Assembly: GCF_013302895.1 (NCBI RefSeq) | Contig: NZ_VJOK01000001.1 | Coordinates: forward strand, 4,788,804-4,830,309 | Direction: 5' to 3' | Length of the DNA stretch: 41,506 bases | Source: Streptomyces albus subsp. chlorinus | GTDB taxonomy: Bacteria > Actinomycetota > Actinomycetes > Streptomycetales > Streptomycetaceae | Shown: in pieces, positions 1-8,375 of the stretch | Layout: each line of letters opens with the position of its first letter | Position numbering within the stretch: position 1 is the stretch's first letter | Position numbers and translations under genes: made by a program | Notes under the pieces: model-generated | Seen by the model: the letters and a program-made list of their open reading frames with translations, nothing else | Databases searched by the model: none | Told to the model about the DNA's origin: nothing

Positions 1-1710
1 CTTCTTCCGCTTGCCGTCCGCCGCTGGTCCCCGGTCGCTCCCCGGGCCCTTCGCCTCCCCGGCGCCGTCCCCGCCGCCCCGGTCGGGGTCACGGCTCCGG
101 TCGGGGTCACGGCCCCGGTCGGGATCGCGGTCTCCGTTCTCGCGCTCCTCGGCGACCCGGCGGGCGTCCCTGGGCAGCCGGAGGGTGAAGACCGCGCCGC
201 CGCCGGGGGCGTTGTGCGCGGTGATCTCCCCGCCGTGGATGTGCGCGTTCTCCAGCGCGATGGACAGGCCCAGGCCGCTGCCCTCGGAACGCGGGCGGGA
301 GGCGCTCGCCTTGTAGAAGCGGTCGAAGACATGGGGCAGGACGTCCTCGGGGATGCCGGGGCCCTGGTCGGCGACCTCGATCACCAGCTCGCCGCCCCCG
401 TCGGCGCCGCTCCCGTCGGCGCCGCTCTCGTCGGCGCCGCCCTCGTCACCGCCGCCGCCCTCGGTCCGTACCGAGACCCGCACCGGGGAGCCGCCGTGCT
501 TGAGGGCGTTGCCGATGAGGTTGGCGAGGATGACGTCCAGGCGGCGCGGGTCGAGCCGGGCCATGATGCCGCGGTCCGCGTCCAGTTCGACCGCGTCCAG
601 CCAGGCCCGCGCGTCGATGCAGGCGGTCACCTGGTCGGCCACGTCCACGTCGTCGAGCACCAGTTTGGCCGTGCCCGCGTCGAAGCGGGTGACCTCCATC
701 AGGTTCTCCACCAGGTCGTTGAGCCGCCGGGTCTCGCTGACGACCAGCTGCACGGCCGGCGCGATCATCGGGTCGAGGTTGTCCTGCTCCTCCTCCAGCA
801 CCTCGGTGACCGCGGAGATCGCCGTCATCGGCGTGCGCAGCTCGTGCGACATGTCGGCGACGAACCGGCGGCTGGAGGCCTCGCGCGCGCTCAGCTCCGC
901 GACGCGCTGCTCCAGCGAGGCCGCCGCGTCGTTGAACGTCCGCGACAGCTGTGCCAGCTCGTCCGTGCCCGACACGCGCAGCCGCGTCTCCAGCTTGCCC
1001 TCGCCCAGCCGCCGGGCGGCCTCGCCCAGCCGCCGTACCGGCCGCAGCACGGTGGTCGCGGCGGCCTGCGCCAGCAGCATCGCGCCGATCAGTGCCAGTC
1101 CCGTGGCGATGCCCAGCGACCAGGCCAGCGAGTTGAGGTCGTCCCGCTCGGGCGCCAGCGACTTGAGCATGTAGCCGGTCGGCGTGGGCTCCTCGCCGGT
1201 GATCTTGGCGCCGCCGACCAGAAAGGGGTCGCCGTCCAGCGTGATCCGCTGCCAGTACAGGTGGTAGGGGTGCTTGTTCTGCTTGGTGACGGGACGCTTC
1301 CTGGCGACCGCGCTGCTGAGCCGGCCGGGGACGTCCGCCAGGGTGAAGTCGTCCTCGTTGGAGGCCGCGGCGCACCGCTTGCCGTTCTCCGTCCTGTCGA
1401 CGAGCAGCACCTGGTAGTTCTGCGAGCTGCGCGCCATCTTGGCCGCCGCCTCCCGCAGTTCCTGGCAGCCCACCCTGCGGGGCAGGTTGCCGGCGTTGTC
1501 CTCCATCGCCTTGCGGAAGTCGTTGAGCGCCGCGTTCTGGGCGCGGGTGAGGACGGCGTCACGGTTGAGCCAGTAGGCGATGCCCGAGGCGGAGACGGCC
1601 GCCGTGAGCGCCACCAGCGCGAAGACGACGACCAGGCGCAGCCGCAGCGAGGGCAGCATGCCAGCGAGGCGGGAGCGCACGCGCGCGCCCGGGGAGGGAG
1701 CGTCGGTCAC
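1..1710 (-). CDS. afsQ2: AfsQ2 sensor histidine kinase (3' end outside window)
   Basis: Membrane histidine kinase that phosphorylates AfsQ1. GTG start at 1710 follows a GGGGGAG ribosome-binding site; 570 codons are visible and no stop is reached, so the C-terminus is cut by the window edge. Seen: membrane segment at about 24-47, extracytoplasmic sensor region to about 190, second membrane segment at about 195-217, HAMP linker, then the H-box FVADMSHELRTP with His289, N-box ANLIGNALKHG (Asn397, Asn401), G1 box DQGPG (448-452) and G2 box GSGLGL (477-482). An acidic Gly/Asp insertion (about 418-440) sits inside the ATPase domain, and the tail after about 525 is charged and repetitive (DPDRGR units). 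It lies 82 bases after afsQ1 in the same direction. In S. coelicolor AfsQ1/Q2 controls antibiotic production and nitrogen-linked responses. Confidence 0.93.
   Translation of the reverse strand, partial: MTDAPSPGARVRSRLAGMLPSLRLRLVVVFALVALTAAVSASGIAYWLNRDAVLTRAQNAALNDFRKAMEDNAGNLPRRVGCQELREAAAKMARSSQNYQVLLVDRTENGKRCAAASNEDDFTLADVPGRLSSAVARKRPVTKQNKHPYHLYWQRITLDGDPFLVGGAKITGEEPTPTGYMLKSLAPERDDLNSLAWSLGIATGLALIGAMLLAQAAATTVLRPVRRLGEAARRLGEGKLETRLRVSGTDELAQLSRTFNDAAASLEQRVAELSAREASSRRFVADMSHELRTPMTAISAVTEVLEEEQDNLDPMIAPAVQLVVSETRRLNDLVENLMEVTRFDAGTAKLVLDDVDVADQVTACIDARAWLDAVELDADRGIMARLDPRRLDVILANLIGNALKHGGSPVRVSVRTEGGGGDEGGADESGADGSGADGGGELVIEVADQGPGIPEDVLPHVFDRFYKASASRPRSEGSGLGLSIALENAHIHGGEITAHNAPGGGAVFTLRLPRDARRVAEERENGDRDPDRGRDPDRSRDPDRGGGDGAGEAKGPGSDRGPAADGKRKK
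79..132. repeat. 18-bp tandem repeat in the afsQ2 tail
   Basis: Three head-to-tail 18-base units (79-96, 97-114, 115-132). The first two differ at one base and the third is more diverged. Each encodes Asp-Pro-Asp-Arg plus two residues in the C-terminal tail of AfsQ2. The unit length keeps frame, so copy-number change would lengthen or shorten the tail without breaking the kinase. Confidence 0.85.
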
Positions 1711-1740
1711 TCGGGGGCTCCCCCGGGCTGTGTGCGGAAG

Positions 1741-1773
1741 GGTGCGGCGCACCCGACGAGCGGGCGCCGCACC
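1741..1773 (-). other. Hairpin between afsQ1 and afsQ2
   Basis: A perfect 10-base inverted repeat (GGTGCGGCGC ... GCGCCGCACC) with a 13-base loop fills much of the 82-base gap between the afsQ1 stop and the afsQ2 start. No T-run follows, so it is not a classical intrinsic terminator. It may attenuate or stabilise the transcript and set the regulator:kinase ratio; that role is inferred. Confidence 0.6.
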
Positions 1774-1792
1774 GTCGGGGCGTTGCCGTGCC

Positions 1793-2470
1793 TCACTGCG
1801 GCGGGTCCAGCCGGTAGCCGACGCCGCGCACCGTGCGGATCAGGGTGGGGGAGGAGGGCACGTCCTCGACCTTGGCGCGCAGCCGCTGCACACAGGCGTC
1901 CACCAGGCGCGAGTCGCCCAGGTAGTCGTGCTCCCACACCAGCCGCAGCAACTGCTGCCGGGACAGGGCCTGGCCGGGCCGCCTGCTCAGCTCCAGCAGC
2001 AACCGCAGCTCCGTGGGGGTCAGTTGCAGATCCTCGCCGTTCTTGGTGACCGTCATCGCGGCGCGGTCGATCACCAGCGAGCCGAACGTCGCCGAGTCGG
2101 TGGACTCCCGCTCGCCGCGCCGCATCACCGCCCGGATCCGCGCGTCCAGCACGCGGCCCTGCACCGGTTTGACGACATAGTCGTCGGCGCCGGACTCCAG
2201 GCCGACCACGACGTCGATGTCGTCGCTGCGGGCCGTCAGCAGGATGATCGGCAGCTGGTCGGTGCGGCGGATGCGGCGGCACACCTCGAATCCGTCGATG
2301 CCGGGCAGCATCACGTCCAGCACGATCAGGTCGGGGCGCTGTTCGCGCAGCAGTTTCAGACCGTCCTCACCGGACGCGGCGGTCACCACGCGGTGGCCCT
2401 GGCGGGTCAGACCCATCTCCAGGGCGGTACGGACGGCGTCGTCGTCCTCGATCAGCAACAGGAAAGGCAC
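1793..2470 (-). CDS. afsQ1: AfsQ1 response regulator (OmpR/PhoB type)
   Basis: DNA-binding response regulator, partner of AfsQ2. The receiver domain starts LLLIEDDD (acidic pocket), has the phospho-acceptor Asp in LIVLDVMLPG and the conserved Lys in DDYVVKP. The OmpR-type winged helix occupies the C-terminal half and ends TVRGVGYRLDPPQ. The GTG at 2470 gives 225 residues, the remembered length of S. coelicolor AfsQ1, and places VPFLLLIEDDD at the N-terminus like its homologue. An in-frame ATG at 2479 and another at 2500 are alternatives; none has a strong ribosome-binding site. The sequence is nearly identical to AfsQ1 as I remember it, so the assignment is firm. It is divergent from sigQ with a candidate self-operator between. 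Confidence 0.95.
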   Translation of the reverse strand: MPFLLLIEDDDAVRTALEMGLTRQGHRVVTAASGEDGLKLLREQRPDLIVLDVMLPGIDGFEVCRRIRRTDQLPIILLTARSDDIDVVVGLESGADDYVVKPVQGRVLDARIRAVMRRGERESTDSATFGSLVIDRAAMTVTKNGEDLQLTPTELRLLLELSRRPGQALSRQQLLRLVWEHDYLGDSRLVDACVQRLRAKVEDVPSSPTLIRTVRGVGYRLDPPQ

Positions 2471-2572
2471 GCGCGCCATTCTGGCCCATGGCGCCGACAT
2501 ACTTCGACCGGCGGTCCCGGCCCGGCAACGACACGCGCTGTGGCCTGCGCGTTGTGTGATCCGCCGAGGCTT

Positions 2573-2588
2573 GTGACACCGCTGTGAC
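2573..2588. promoter_or_regulatory. AfsQ1 binding site (direct repeat)
   Basis: GTGAC-ACCGCT-GTGAC is an exact match to the published AfsQ1 consensus GTnAC-n6-GTnAC. It lies in the divergent afsQ1/sigQ intergenic region, about 103 bases from the afsQ1 start and 85 from the sigQ start, as expected for control of sigQ and self-control of afsQ1. Confidence 0.8.
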
Positions 2589-2672
2589 AGACGGGGGACC
2601 TCGTCATGAAATCAGGACGGCAGGGTTGTCCGCATCAAGCAAGCGACCGGGTTGGCTCCAAGGGGGCGCGAG

Positions 2673-3602
2673 ATGAACACACTGCACGGCACGAATACGA
2701 GCGCAGTCCTTCACACGCGTCTGCACGTCCCTTCGGTTCCCGCTTCCGCGAAGCGGCCGGAGAAGACCGGTGCCGAGACGGGCACCGCCCTGCTGGAGCG
2801 CAACCGGGACCTCCTGGGCGGCCGGAGCTGTGCCCGTGGCACGGGCCGCCCGCGTCCGCGGACCGTCTTCGGTCCCGCGGTCGAGGGACTTCGCAGGGAC
2901 GTTCCGGGGGGGACCACGCGGGACCGCGGGGAGACGGTCCGGGGGGAGACGGCCCGAGGGGAGAGGGGGAACACGGGGGAGACCGGGAGCGAGGGGGGCT
3001 CCCGGGAGAGTGGCGCATACAGGGAGGCGGCGGCGCTGGGCCCCGTCGAGGAGTCCCGCGTCCCCGGGGTGGACGCGGAGGCCGAGGCGGCGTTCACCGC
3101 GTACGTACGCGAGCGCCGTGCCTCCCTGTACGCCACCGCCTACCACCTGACCGGTGACCGCTTCGAGGCCGAGGACCTGCTGCAGAGCGCCCTGTTCTCC
3201 ACCTACCGCGCCTGGGGCCGCATCAGCGACAAGGCGGCGGTGGGCGGCTACCTGCGCCGCACCATGACCAACCTCCACATCAGCGCCTGGCGCCGCCGGA
3301 AGCTGAACGAGTACCCGACGGAGGAGCTGCCCGAGACCGCCGGCGAGCAGGACGCGATGCGGGGCACCGAACTGCGCACCGTCCTGTGGCAGGCGCTCGC
3401 GCGCCTGCCCGAACTCCAGCGCACCATGCTGGTCCTGCGCTACTACGAGGGCCGCACCGACCCGGAGATCGCCGAGATACTGGGCATCAGCGTCGGCACC
3501 GTCAAGAGCAGCATCTGGCGCTCCCTGCGCCGCCTGCGCGACGACGAGGTCCTCAGCTTCGGCCGCAGCCAGGAAGAGAGCTTCGACGAACTGGTCGCCT
3601 GA
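2673..3602 (+). CDS. sigQ: SigQ, ECF (SigE-family) sigma factor
   Basis: RNA polymerase sigma factor. ATG at 2673 follows AGGGGG at 2661-2666 with good spacing; product 309 residues. The N-terminal half is unlike a normal ECF sigma: about 135 residues with a low-complexity Gly/Arg/Glu/Thr stretch. The conserved part begins near FTAYVRERRASLYATAYHL (sigma region 2), continues with EAEDLLQSALFSTYRAWGRI, and ends with region 4 (LPELQRTMLVLRYYEG ... IAEILGISVGTVKSSIWRSL). It is divergent from afsQ1; in S. coelicolor sigQ is a direct AfsQ1 target that tempers antibiotic production. The long N-terminal extension may be a linker or may be partly removed after translation; sequence alone does not say. 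Confidence 0.9.
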   Translation: MNTLHGTNTSAVLHTRLHVPSVPASAKRPEKTGAETGTALLERNRDLLGGRSCARGTGRPRPRTVFGPAVEGLRRDVPGGTTRDRGETVRGETARGERGNTGETGSEGGSRESGAYREAAALGPVEESRVPGVDAEAEAAFTAYVRERRASLYATAYHLTGDRFEAEDLLQSALFSTYRAWGRISDKAAVGGYLRRTMTNLHISAWRRRKLNEYPTEELPETAGEQDAMRGTELRTVLWQALARLPELQRTMLVLRYYEGRTDPEIAEILGISVGTVKSSIWRSLRRLRDDEVLSFGRSQEESFDELVA

Positions 3603-3636
3603 CCCGGCGACCACACCACACTCCACCTGACCCCAC

Positions 3637-3693
3637 GGGGACATGGGGCACAGGGGGATACGGGGGACAACGGGGACACGGGGAAATACGGGG
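3637..3693 (+). other. G-tract array, potential G-quadruplex, 3' of sigQ
   Basis: Seven runs of four or five G (3637-3640, 3645-3648, 3653-3657, 3662-3666, 3672-3675, 3680-3683, 3690-3693) are separated by loops of four to six bases on the sigQ coding strand, just before the sigQ terminator. This meets the usual criterion for G-quadruplex formation in DNA or in the sigQ mRNA 3' end. Confidence 0.65.
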
Positions 3694-3697
3694 AACG

Positions 3698-3743
3698 AGA
3701 GCGGTTCCGCCAGGACAGGGGGTCCTGACGGAACCGCTCTTTT
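3698..3743 (+). terminator. Intrinsic terminator after sigQ
   Basis: A 12-base arm AGAGCGGTTCCG (3698-3709) pairs with CGGAACCGCTCT (3729-3740). After one C/A mismatch an inner 6-bp stem (CAGGAC/GTCCTG) closes a 5-base loop, and four T (3740-3743) follow. This is a canonical factor-independent terminator. It separates sigQ from the convergent toxin/immunity genes and may work from both sides. Confidence 0.9.
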
Positions 3744-3842
3744 GCGTGGCTGCTCTCCCTGCCCCGTATTTCCACAGCACGGCGCTATTGGGTGAGCGGT
3801 ACGTCTTCATAGAGGTGTTGCGTCAGCTGCTGGCGATCAACG

Positions 3843-4097
3843 CTATGTGATGGACACCTTTTCCCGGAATTCTTGAAGCCACTGTCGATACTGTTCCTCG
3901 CTGTGCATCGGGGTTTCCGGGTCCATCATGAGATCGGCACCGCTGAGCTGATCCAACGCGTTCCAAACGTTTTCATCTTCGAGCTCTGGCGCGTCTCCCT
4001 CCATCATCGCCAGAGCCCATGCGGAAGCCTCTTCCGGTGACCCTTCACCGGTGGCCAGCGCTTGAAGCCTTTCGGCGATTTCCTGCGTGATGGTCAT
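3843..4097 (-). CDS. Small acidic protein, putative immunity partner of the RHS toxin
   Basis: 84-residue acidic protein directly downstream of the RHS toxin gene. ATG at 4097 has GAGGGG five bases upstream; a GTG at 4103 overlaps that site and is less likely. Visible features are a helical N-terminus (EIAERLQALATGEG), the phrase SPEEASAWA, a central NALDQLSGADL and a C-terminal EEQYRQWLQEFRE. This resembles small proteins often found behind Streptomyces polymorphic toxins, but I cannot name the family. Position and toxin-like base composition (33 of 60 bases G/C in 3961-4020) suggest it neutralises the toxin tip, a role inferred from context. With the toxin gene broken it may act as an orphan immunity gene. 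Confidence 0.7.
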   Translation of the reverse strand: MTITQEIAERLQALATGEGSPEEASAWALAMMEGDAPELEDENVWNALDQLSGADLMMDPETPMHSEEQYRQWLQEFREKVSIT

Positions 4098-4109
4098 GGT
4101 CACCCCTCA

Positions 4110-7100
4110 TCAGAAAGTCCCTGTGAAGTTCCCGTGCTCGTCAAATCTGTAGTGCACCTTCTTGCCGCCCGTCACAGCGACATCTGGCCTGACTATGCGG
4201 ACCCTGCCTTCATGGTCGACGCTCTCATGCCAAATACGTGTCCGCCCACTGTCGGGGTCCCATTCACGTACCAGGCGTCTTCCTGCGATCACGCCTGGCT
4301 TCTGCGCCTCTTTCACATCTCCGTAGAACCTGTACCGTCCATCGGGAAGCTCTCGGTGGCTTCCCTTCCCGTACTTCGCCGCTTGTGAATAGTAGTTCTT
4401 CAGTTTGGCGGCATGCGCTGCGTTCGCGGCCCCGCCGGGGACCTTCGGAGGTTCCTTGGGTACAGAGGCGTTCCCGCAGGACGCGAGGCCGAGTGGATCA
4501 GTCTCGATGAGAGGACTGGTGACATAAAGGTAGGGGTTGGGTGCTGGTCCCAGGCCGAGGGGGTCACAGGCTAGATACCGCGCCGTCTCCGGGTCGTAGT
4601 AGCGGAAGTAGTTGTAGTGGAGGTCGGTTTCCGGGTCGGCGTATTGGCCGGGGAAGCGGAGGGGGCAGGTGTGGGTGTCGGCCGGGGTTGTGCCGGGGAG
4701 GGGAGTGCCCCACAGGGTGGTGCGGAGTTGCCAGGTGATGTCGCCGGCCGGAGTGATGAGTTCGGTGGGGGTGCCCGCCAGGTCGGTGAGGACTGTCTGG
4801 AAGCGGGGCCGGACGGCGGTGGGTTCCGTGAGTTTGGTGAGGAGTGACGTGCCCGGTTCGTGGATGAGCGGGGTGTGGTCCGTCTGTGCGACGGGGCGAT
4901 GGGTCCCGGGAGCGTAGTCCCAGGTGGTGGTGCGGCCCCCCGTGGTGGTCTGCTCGGCCAGGCGGGTGCCGTCCCAGGAGAAGGAGAGAGTGGTGCCGTC
5001 CGGGCCCGCCTTGGATATGCGGCGGCCCAGCGGGTCGTAGGTGTACGTCCATACCGCGCCGTCCGGGGTGGTGGCGGAGGTCAGCCGGTCTTCCGCGTTC
5101 CAGGTGTAGGTCCAGGTGCGCTTCTGGCCGTTCAGCAGACGGACCGTCTTGGAGGTGCGGCGGCCGGCGGCGTCGTGAGTGTAGGAGGTGCGTCCGGTGC
5201 GGTGCAGAAGGGTGCCCTCGACGGTGCGTTTGCCGGGGGCGGGGTGGTCGGGGGCTTCCGCTGTGGTGACGTTACCGGTCGCGTCGTAGGCGTACGTCTC
5301 CCGCCAGCCGTGGGCGCTGACCCCGGTGACGCGGCCGAAGGGACTGAGGGTGAAGCGGCGGGTGCCGGAGGCCAGTTCGCGGATCTCGGTCACGTGCCCG
5401 TCGGGGCGGTAGGCGTAGTCGCGGTGCTGGAGAAGCGCTGATCCGGCGTGGGCCACCTGTCCGGTGAGCCGGTCGGCGCGATCCCATGACTGGCGCAGCA
5501 GCAACGCACCCGTGCGGCGCTCCGTCTCACGCCCCGCCTCGTCGTGGGTGAAGGCGAGGCCGCCATGGTCCGTCACCAGTTCGGCCGGGCGCCCCTCGGC
5601 GTCGTACCGCCATGAGGAGGTGAGGCCCGAGGGGGTGGTGCGTCCGGTGCAGCGGCCCAGGGGGTCGTAGGCAAAGGTCGTCGTACGGCCGTTGACGGTT
5701 TCGGAGACCACGCGGCCCAGGGCGTCCCGCGACAGTTCCAGCTCGGCGCCGGGGCCTGTGGCGGCGGTCAGCTCCCCCGCCGCGTCGTAGGTGAAGCTCG
5801 TGACCTCGCCCGTGGTCTCGTCGCGCTGCTCCGTGACGCGGCCGAGTGGGTCCCGCTTGTAGCGCAGCGTTTGACCCTCCGCGTTCGTGCGGGCGACGAG
5901 CCGGCCGAGGGGGTCCACCTCGTAGGTGAGGGCCGCGCCGTTGAAGTCCGTCTCGGCGATGAGGTGTCCCGCCGCGTCGTACTGGTACACCCAGTCCCGG
6001 CCCTGCGGATCGGTGACCCGGGTGAGGCGCATCTCGGTGTCGTAGGAGAAGGCGTAGCGTGCACCGTCGGGGTCGGTACGGGTGGCCGCCGAGTCGAACG
6101 GCCCGGCCGTGTGACGGGTTGTGCCGCCCGCGGGATCCGTGTGGCGGAGAAGGTTGCCCTCCCCGTCCCAGACCCATGTCTCCCGGGCGCCTTCGGAGTT
6201 CTCCCGCCAGCTCGGTCTGCCCTCCGTGGTCCACCCCATGCGCGTGGTGTGACCCAGCGGGTCGGTGATCTCCATGGCCCGGCCGAAGGCGTCGCGGCGT
6301 ATACGAGTGGTGTGGCCGAGAGCGTCCGTGACAGCGGTCGGGAGGCCCGCGGCGTCACAGACGAGGTGCTGAGCGTTCCCGAGGGCGTCGGTGATGGCGG
6401 TGAGATGCCCGCGTTCGTCGTACCCGTAGTGCGTGACGGCCCCGCCCGGGTCGGTGGTCTGCGTGAGGTTGCCGCGGTCGTCGTAGGCGTGCCGCCACAC
6501 CGTGCCGTCCGGCTCGGCCACTTCGACGGGCTGGTGGAGAGCGTTGTACGTCGCGGACGCGACGGTTCCGTCCGGGAGTTCGACGGCGGTGAGGTTGTCC
6601 TGCGCGTCGTAGGTGTAGCGCGTGGTGTGTCCGAGGGGGTCGGTCACCGACAGCGGGGCGGTGCCGCGGTCGTTCCACTACGTACGGGTCGTGTTGCCCA
6701 GCGGGTCGGTCTCCGCCACGACCTGGCCGTCGGCGTTGCAGCGGCACACGGTGCGGTGGCCGAGCGAGTCGGTGTAGACGGTGGTGGCGGCTGCCTCGTC
6801 GTAGGAAAAGGTGCCGTCGTAGATGCCGTCCGGGCCCGCGGTACGGACGACACGGCCGGCCGCGTCGTACTCGTACCGGAAGGTCGTGCCGTTGCGGTCG
6901 GTCCACGAAAGCATGCGGCCCTCGTGGTCGTAGGTGAAACGCAGGGCCTTGCCACTGGAGTTCACGACCTCGGCGAGGTTGCCCGCCTCGTCGTACCCGT
7001 AGCGCATCACCAGTGTGCTCGGTGCCGGTGCGCCGTTGTCGGGGGCGTAGGGATCCGGTGGCTCGTGCAGCAGGCGCAGCGCTGTGACCCGCTGGTTCTC

Positions 7101-8375
7101 GGTCTCGACGCTGAGGTGGTAGCCGCCGGAGTGCCGAAGGGCGACAGGCGTGGCGTAGGGGCCGCGGTCGATGTCCAGGCAGGCGCCGTTGCGGTCCCTC
7201 AGCGAGACGAGGGGCAGCTGTGCGACGGTGGGTTCACCGCAGGGGAGCGGGTCGGCGAAGGTCCGGACACGTCCGCTGTCCGGGTCGGTGAGGGTGAGCG
7301 TCCCGTCCGGTTTGCCGTCCCACTCCAGCGGCCAGCGTGGGCCCTTGGAGGGCAGCACGGGCTCGTGCGGTTCCGGGACGGGGTAGACCAGGCGCATGCC
7401 GTCCGCGGCGACGAAGACCACACCGTCGGCATCGATCTGGACGCGTTCGTCCAGGAGGGACGCCCAACTGGGGCCGAAACACACACCGCCCCGGTACGAC
7501 GAGAGGTGGGTCCGGGTCAGGACAAGGGGCAGGGCGCCCGGGAGCGACAGATCGGTCTGCTCCATGAGCATCGAACCCGTCGCCACGTCCACCGGCTCAC
7601 CCTTGGTAGGAGTACGGCCGGGGGTGCGGGAGGCGACCCCTTCGTCGATGAGGTTCGGCCGGAGGGAGGGTGTCTGCAGAGCCGGAGGCGTCTTCGGCAG
7701 AAACACCCGGCTTCCGCCGAACACCCCGCCCAGCAGCATGCCGCTCTCGGCGGCCTTGTTGACCTCTTCCAGGCTGATCCCGCTCTGGTGTCCGGCGAGG
7801 ATCCGGGCCGGCTGGGCCACGGCGAGATCCATCGCGACGCTCTCGACACCGCCGAACGCGGCCCCGATCAGCGCGCTGGCCACGAGGCGTGCCGCAGTGG
7901 CTGAAATGGTGACGCTCAGGGTTTCCCCGAGCGCGATGATGGCCTCGGCCGCCGCGCCCGCTGCCGCGTCGGAGACGCCGAGGGTGGGTCCGGTCAGGAC
8001 GATTCCGGTGACGATCAGCGTGGCACAGGCGGCGATCTCGGTCCACAGCCTCTCGACCGCCTTGTCGATCTCCTCCGCCAGGTCGTCCAGGGCCTTCGCC
8101 ATGGACCGGGCCGACTTCGCGAGGTCCTTCAGCCAGCCCTTCTCGCCTTTGCCGACATAGCGGGACCAGAAGGTGTCGAAGGCATCGATGGCCTCACCGC
8201 TGTTCAGCTCGATGAGGGTGCGGGCCCTGTGATCGGTCTCCCGCTTGACCTCGTCGACAGTCTTGGCGAACGCCCGCCAGGCCTTCGCCGCCTCCCGCAG
8301 CTTGTCGGGATCGCCGTCCGGCCAGTGGAGGCCCATCTTCTCCAGGATGGCGCGGGCCTCTTCCTTGACGCTCAC
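4110..8375 (-). pseudogene. RHS-repeat T7SS polymorphic toxin, interrupted by an amber codon
   Basis: One reading frame of 1,422 codons runs from GTG 8375 to the TGA at 4110, broken only by TAG at 6678-6680 (codon 566). Order: N-terminal WXG100/CpnT-like helical domain (about 1-230, signal for type VII secretion), a DUF6531-type strand (GEPVDVATGSMLMEQTDLSL), many RHS/YD repeats (DPLGHTTRYTYD and similar), the core-ending RFPGQYADPETDLHYNYFRY, then DPLGL and a C-terminal tip of about 120 residues (SHRELPDGRYRFYG, LVREWDP, RIWHES, KKVHYRFD) of unknown activity. The start overlaps the stop of the upstream WXG-like gene. Reinitiation at GTG 6647 is possible in theory, but no ribosome-binding site is seen and the product would lack the export domain. 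A sequencing error or stop suppression would restore the gene. Confidence 0.85.

Noticed and set aside
214..2049. 611-codon open frame antisense to afsQ2 and afsQ1
   Set aside because: Long antisense frames are expected at this GC content; the minus strand has clear two-component proteins.
4110..6647. An independent 845-residue RHS protein starting at GTG 6647
   Set aside because: No ribosome-binding site, it starts in the middle of an RHS repeat, and it is in phase with the upstream frame; a split gene is the simpler reading.
5871..7904. 677-codon open frame antisense to the RHS gene
   Set aside because: It is a shadow of the GC-rich RHS repeats: repetitive Val/Gly/Asp composition, no domain, and no ribosome-binding site.
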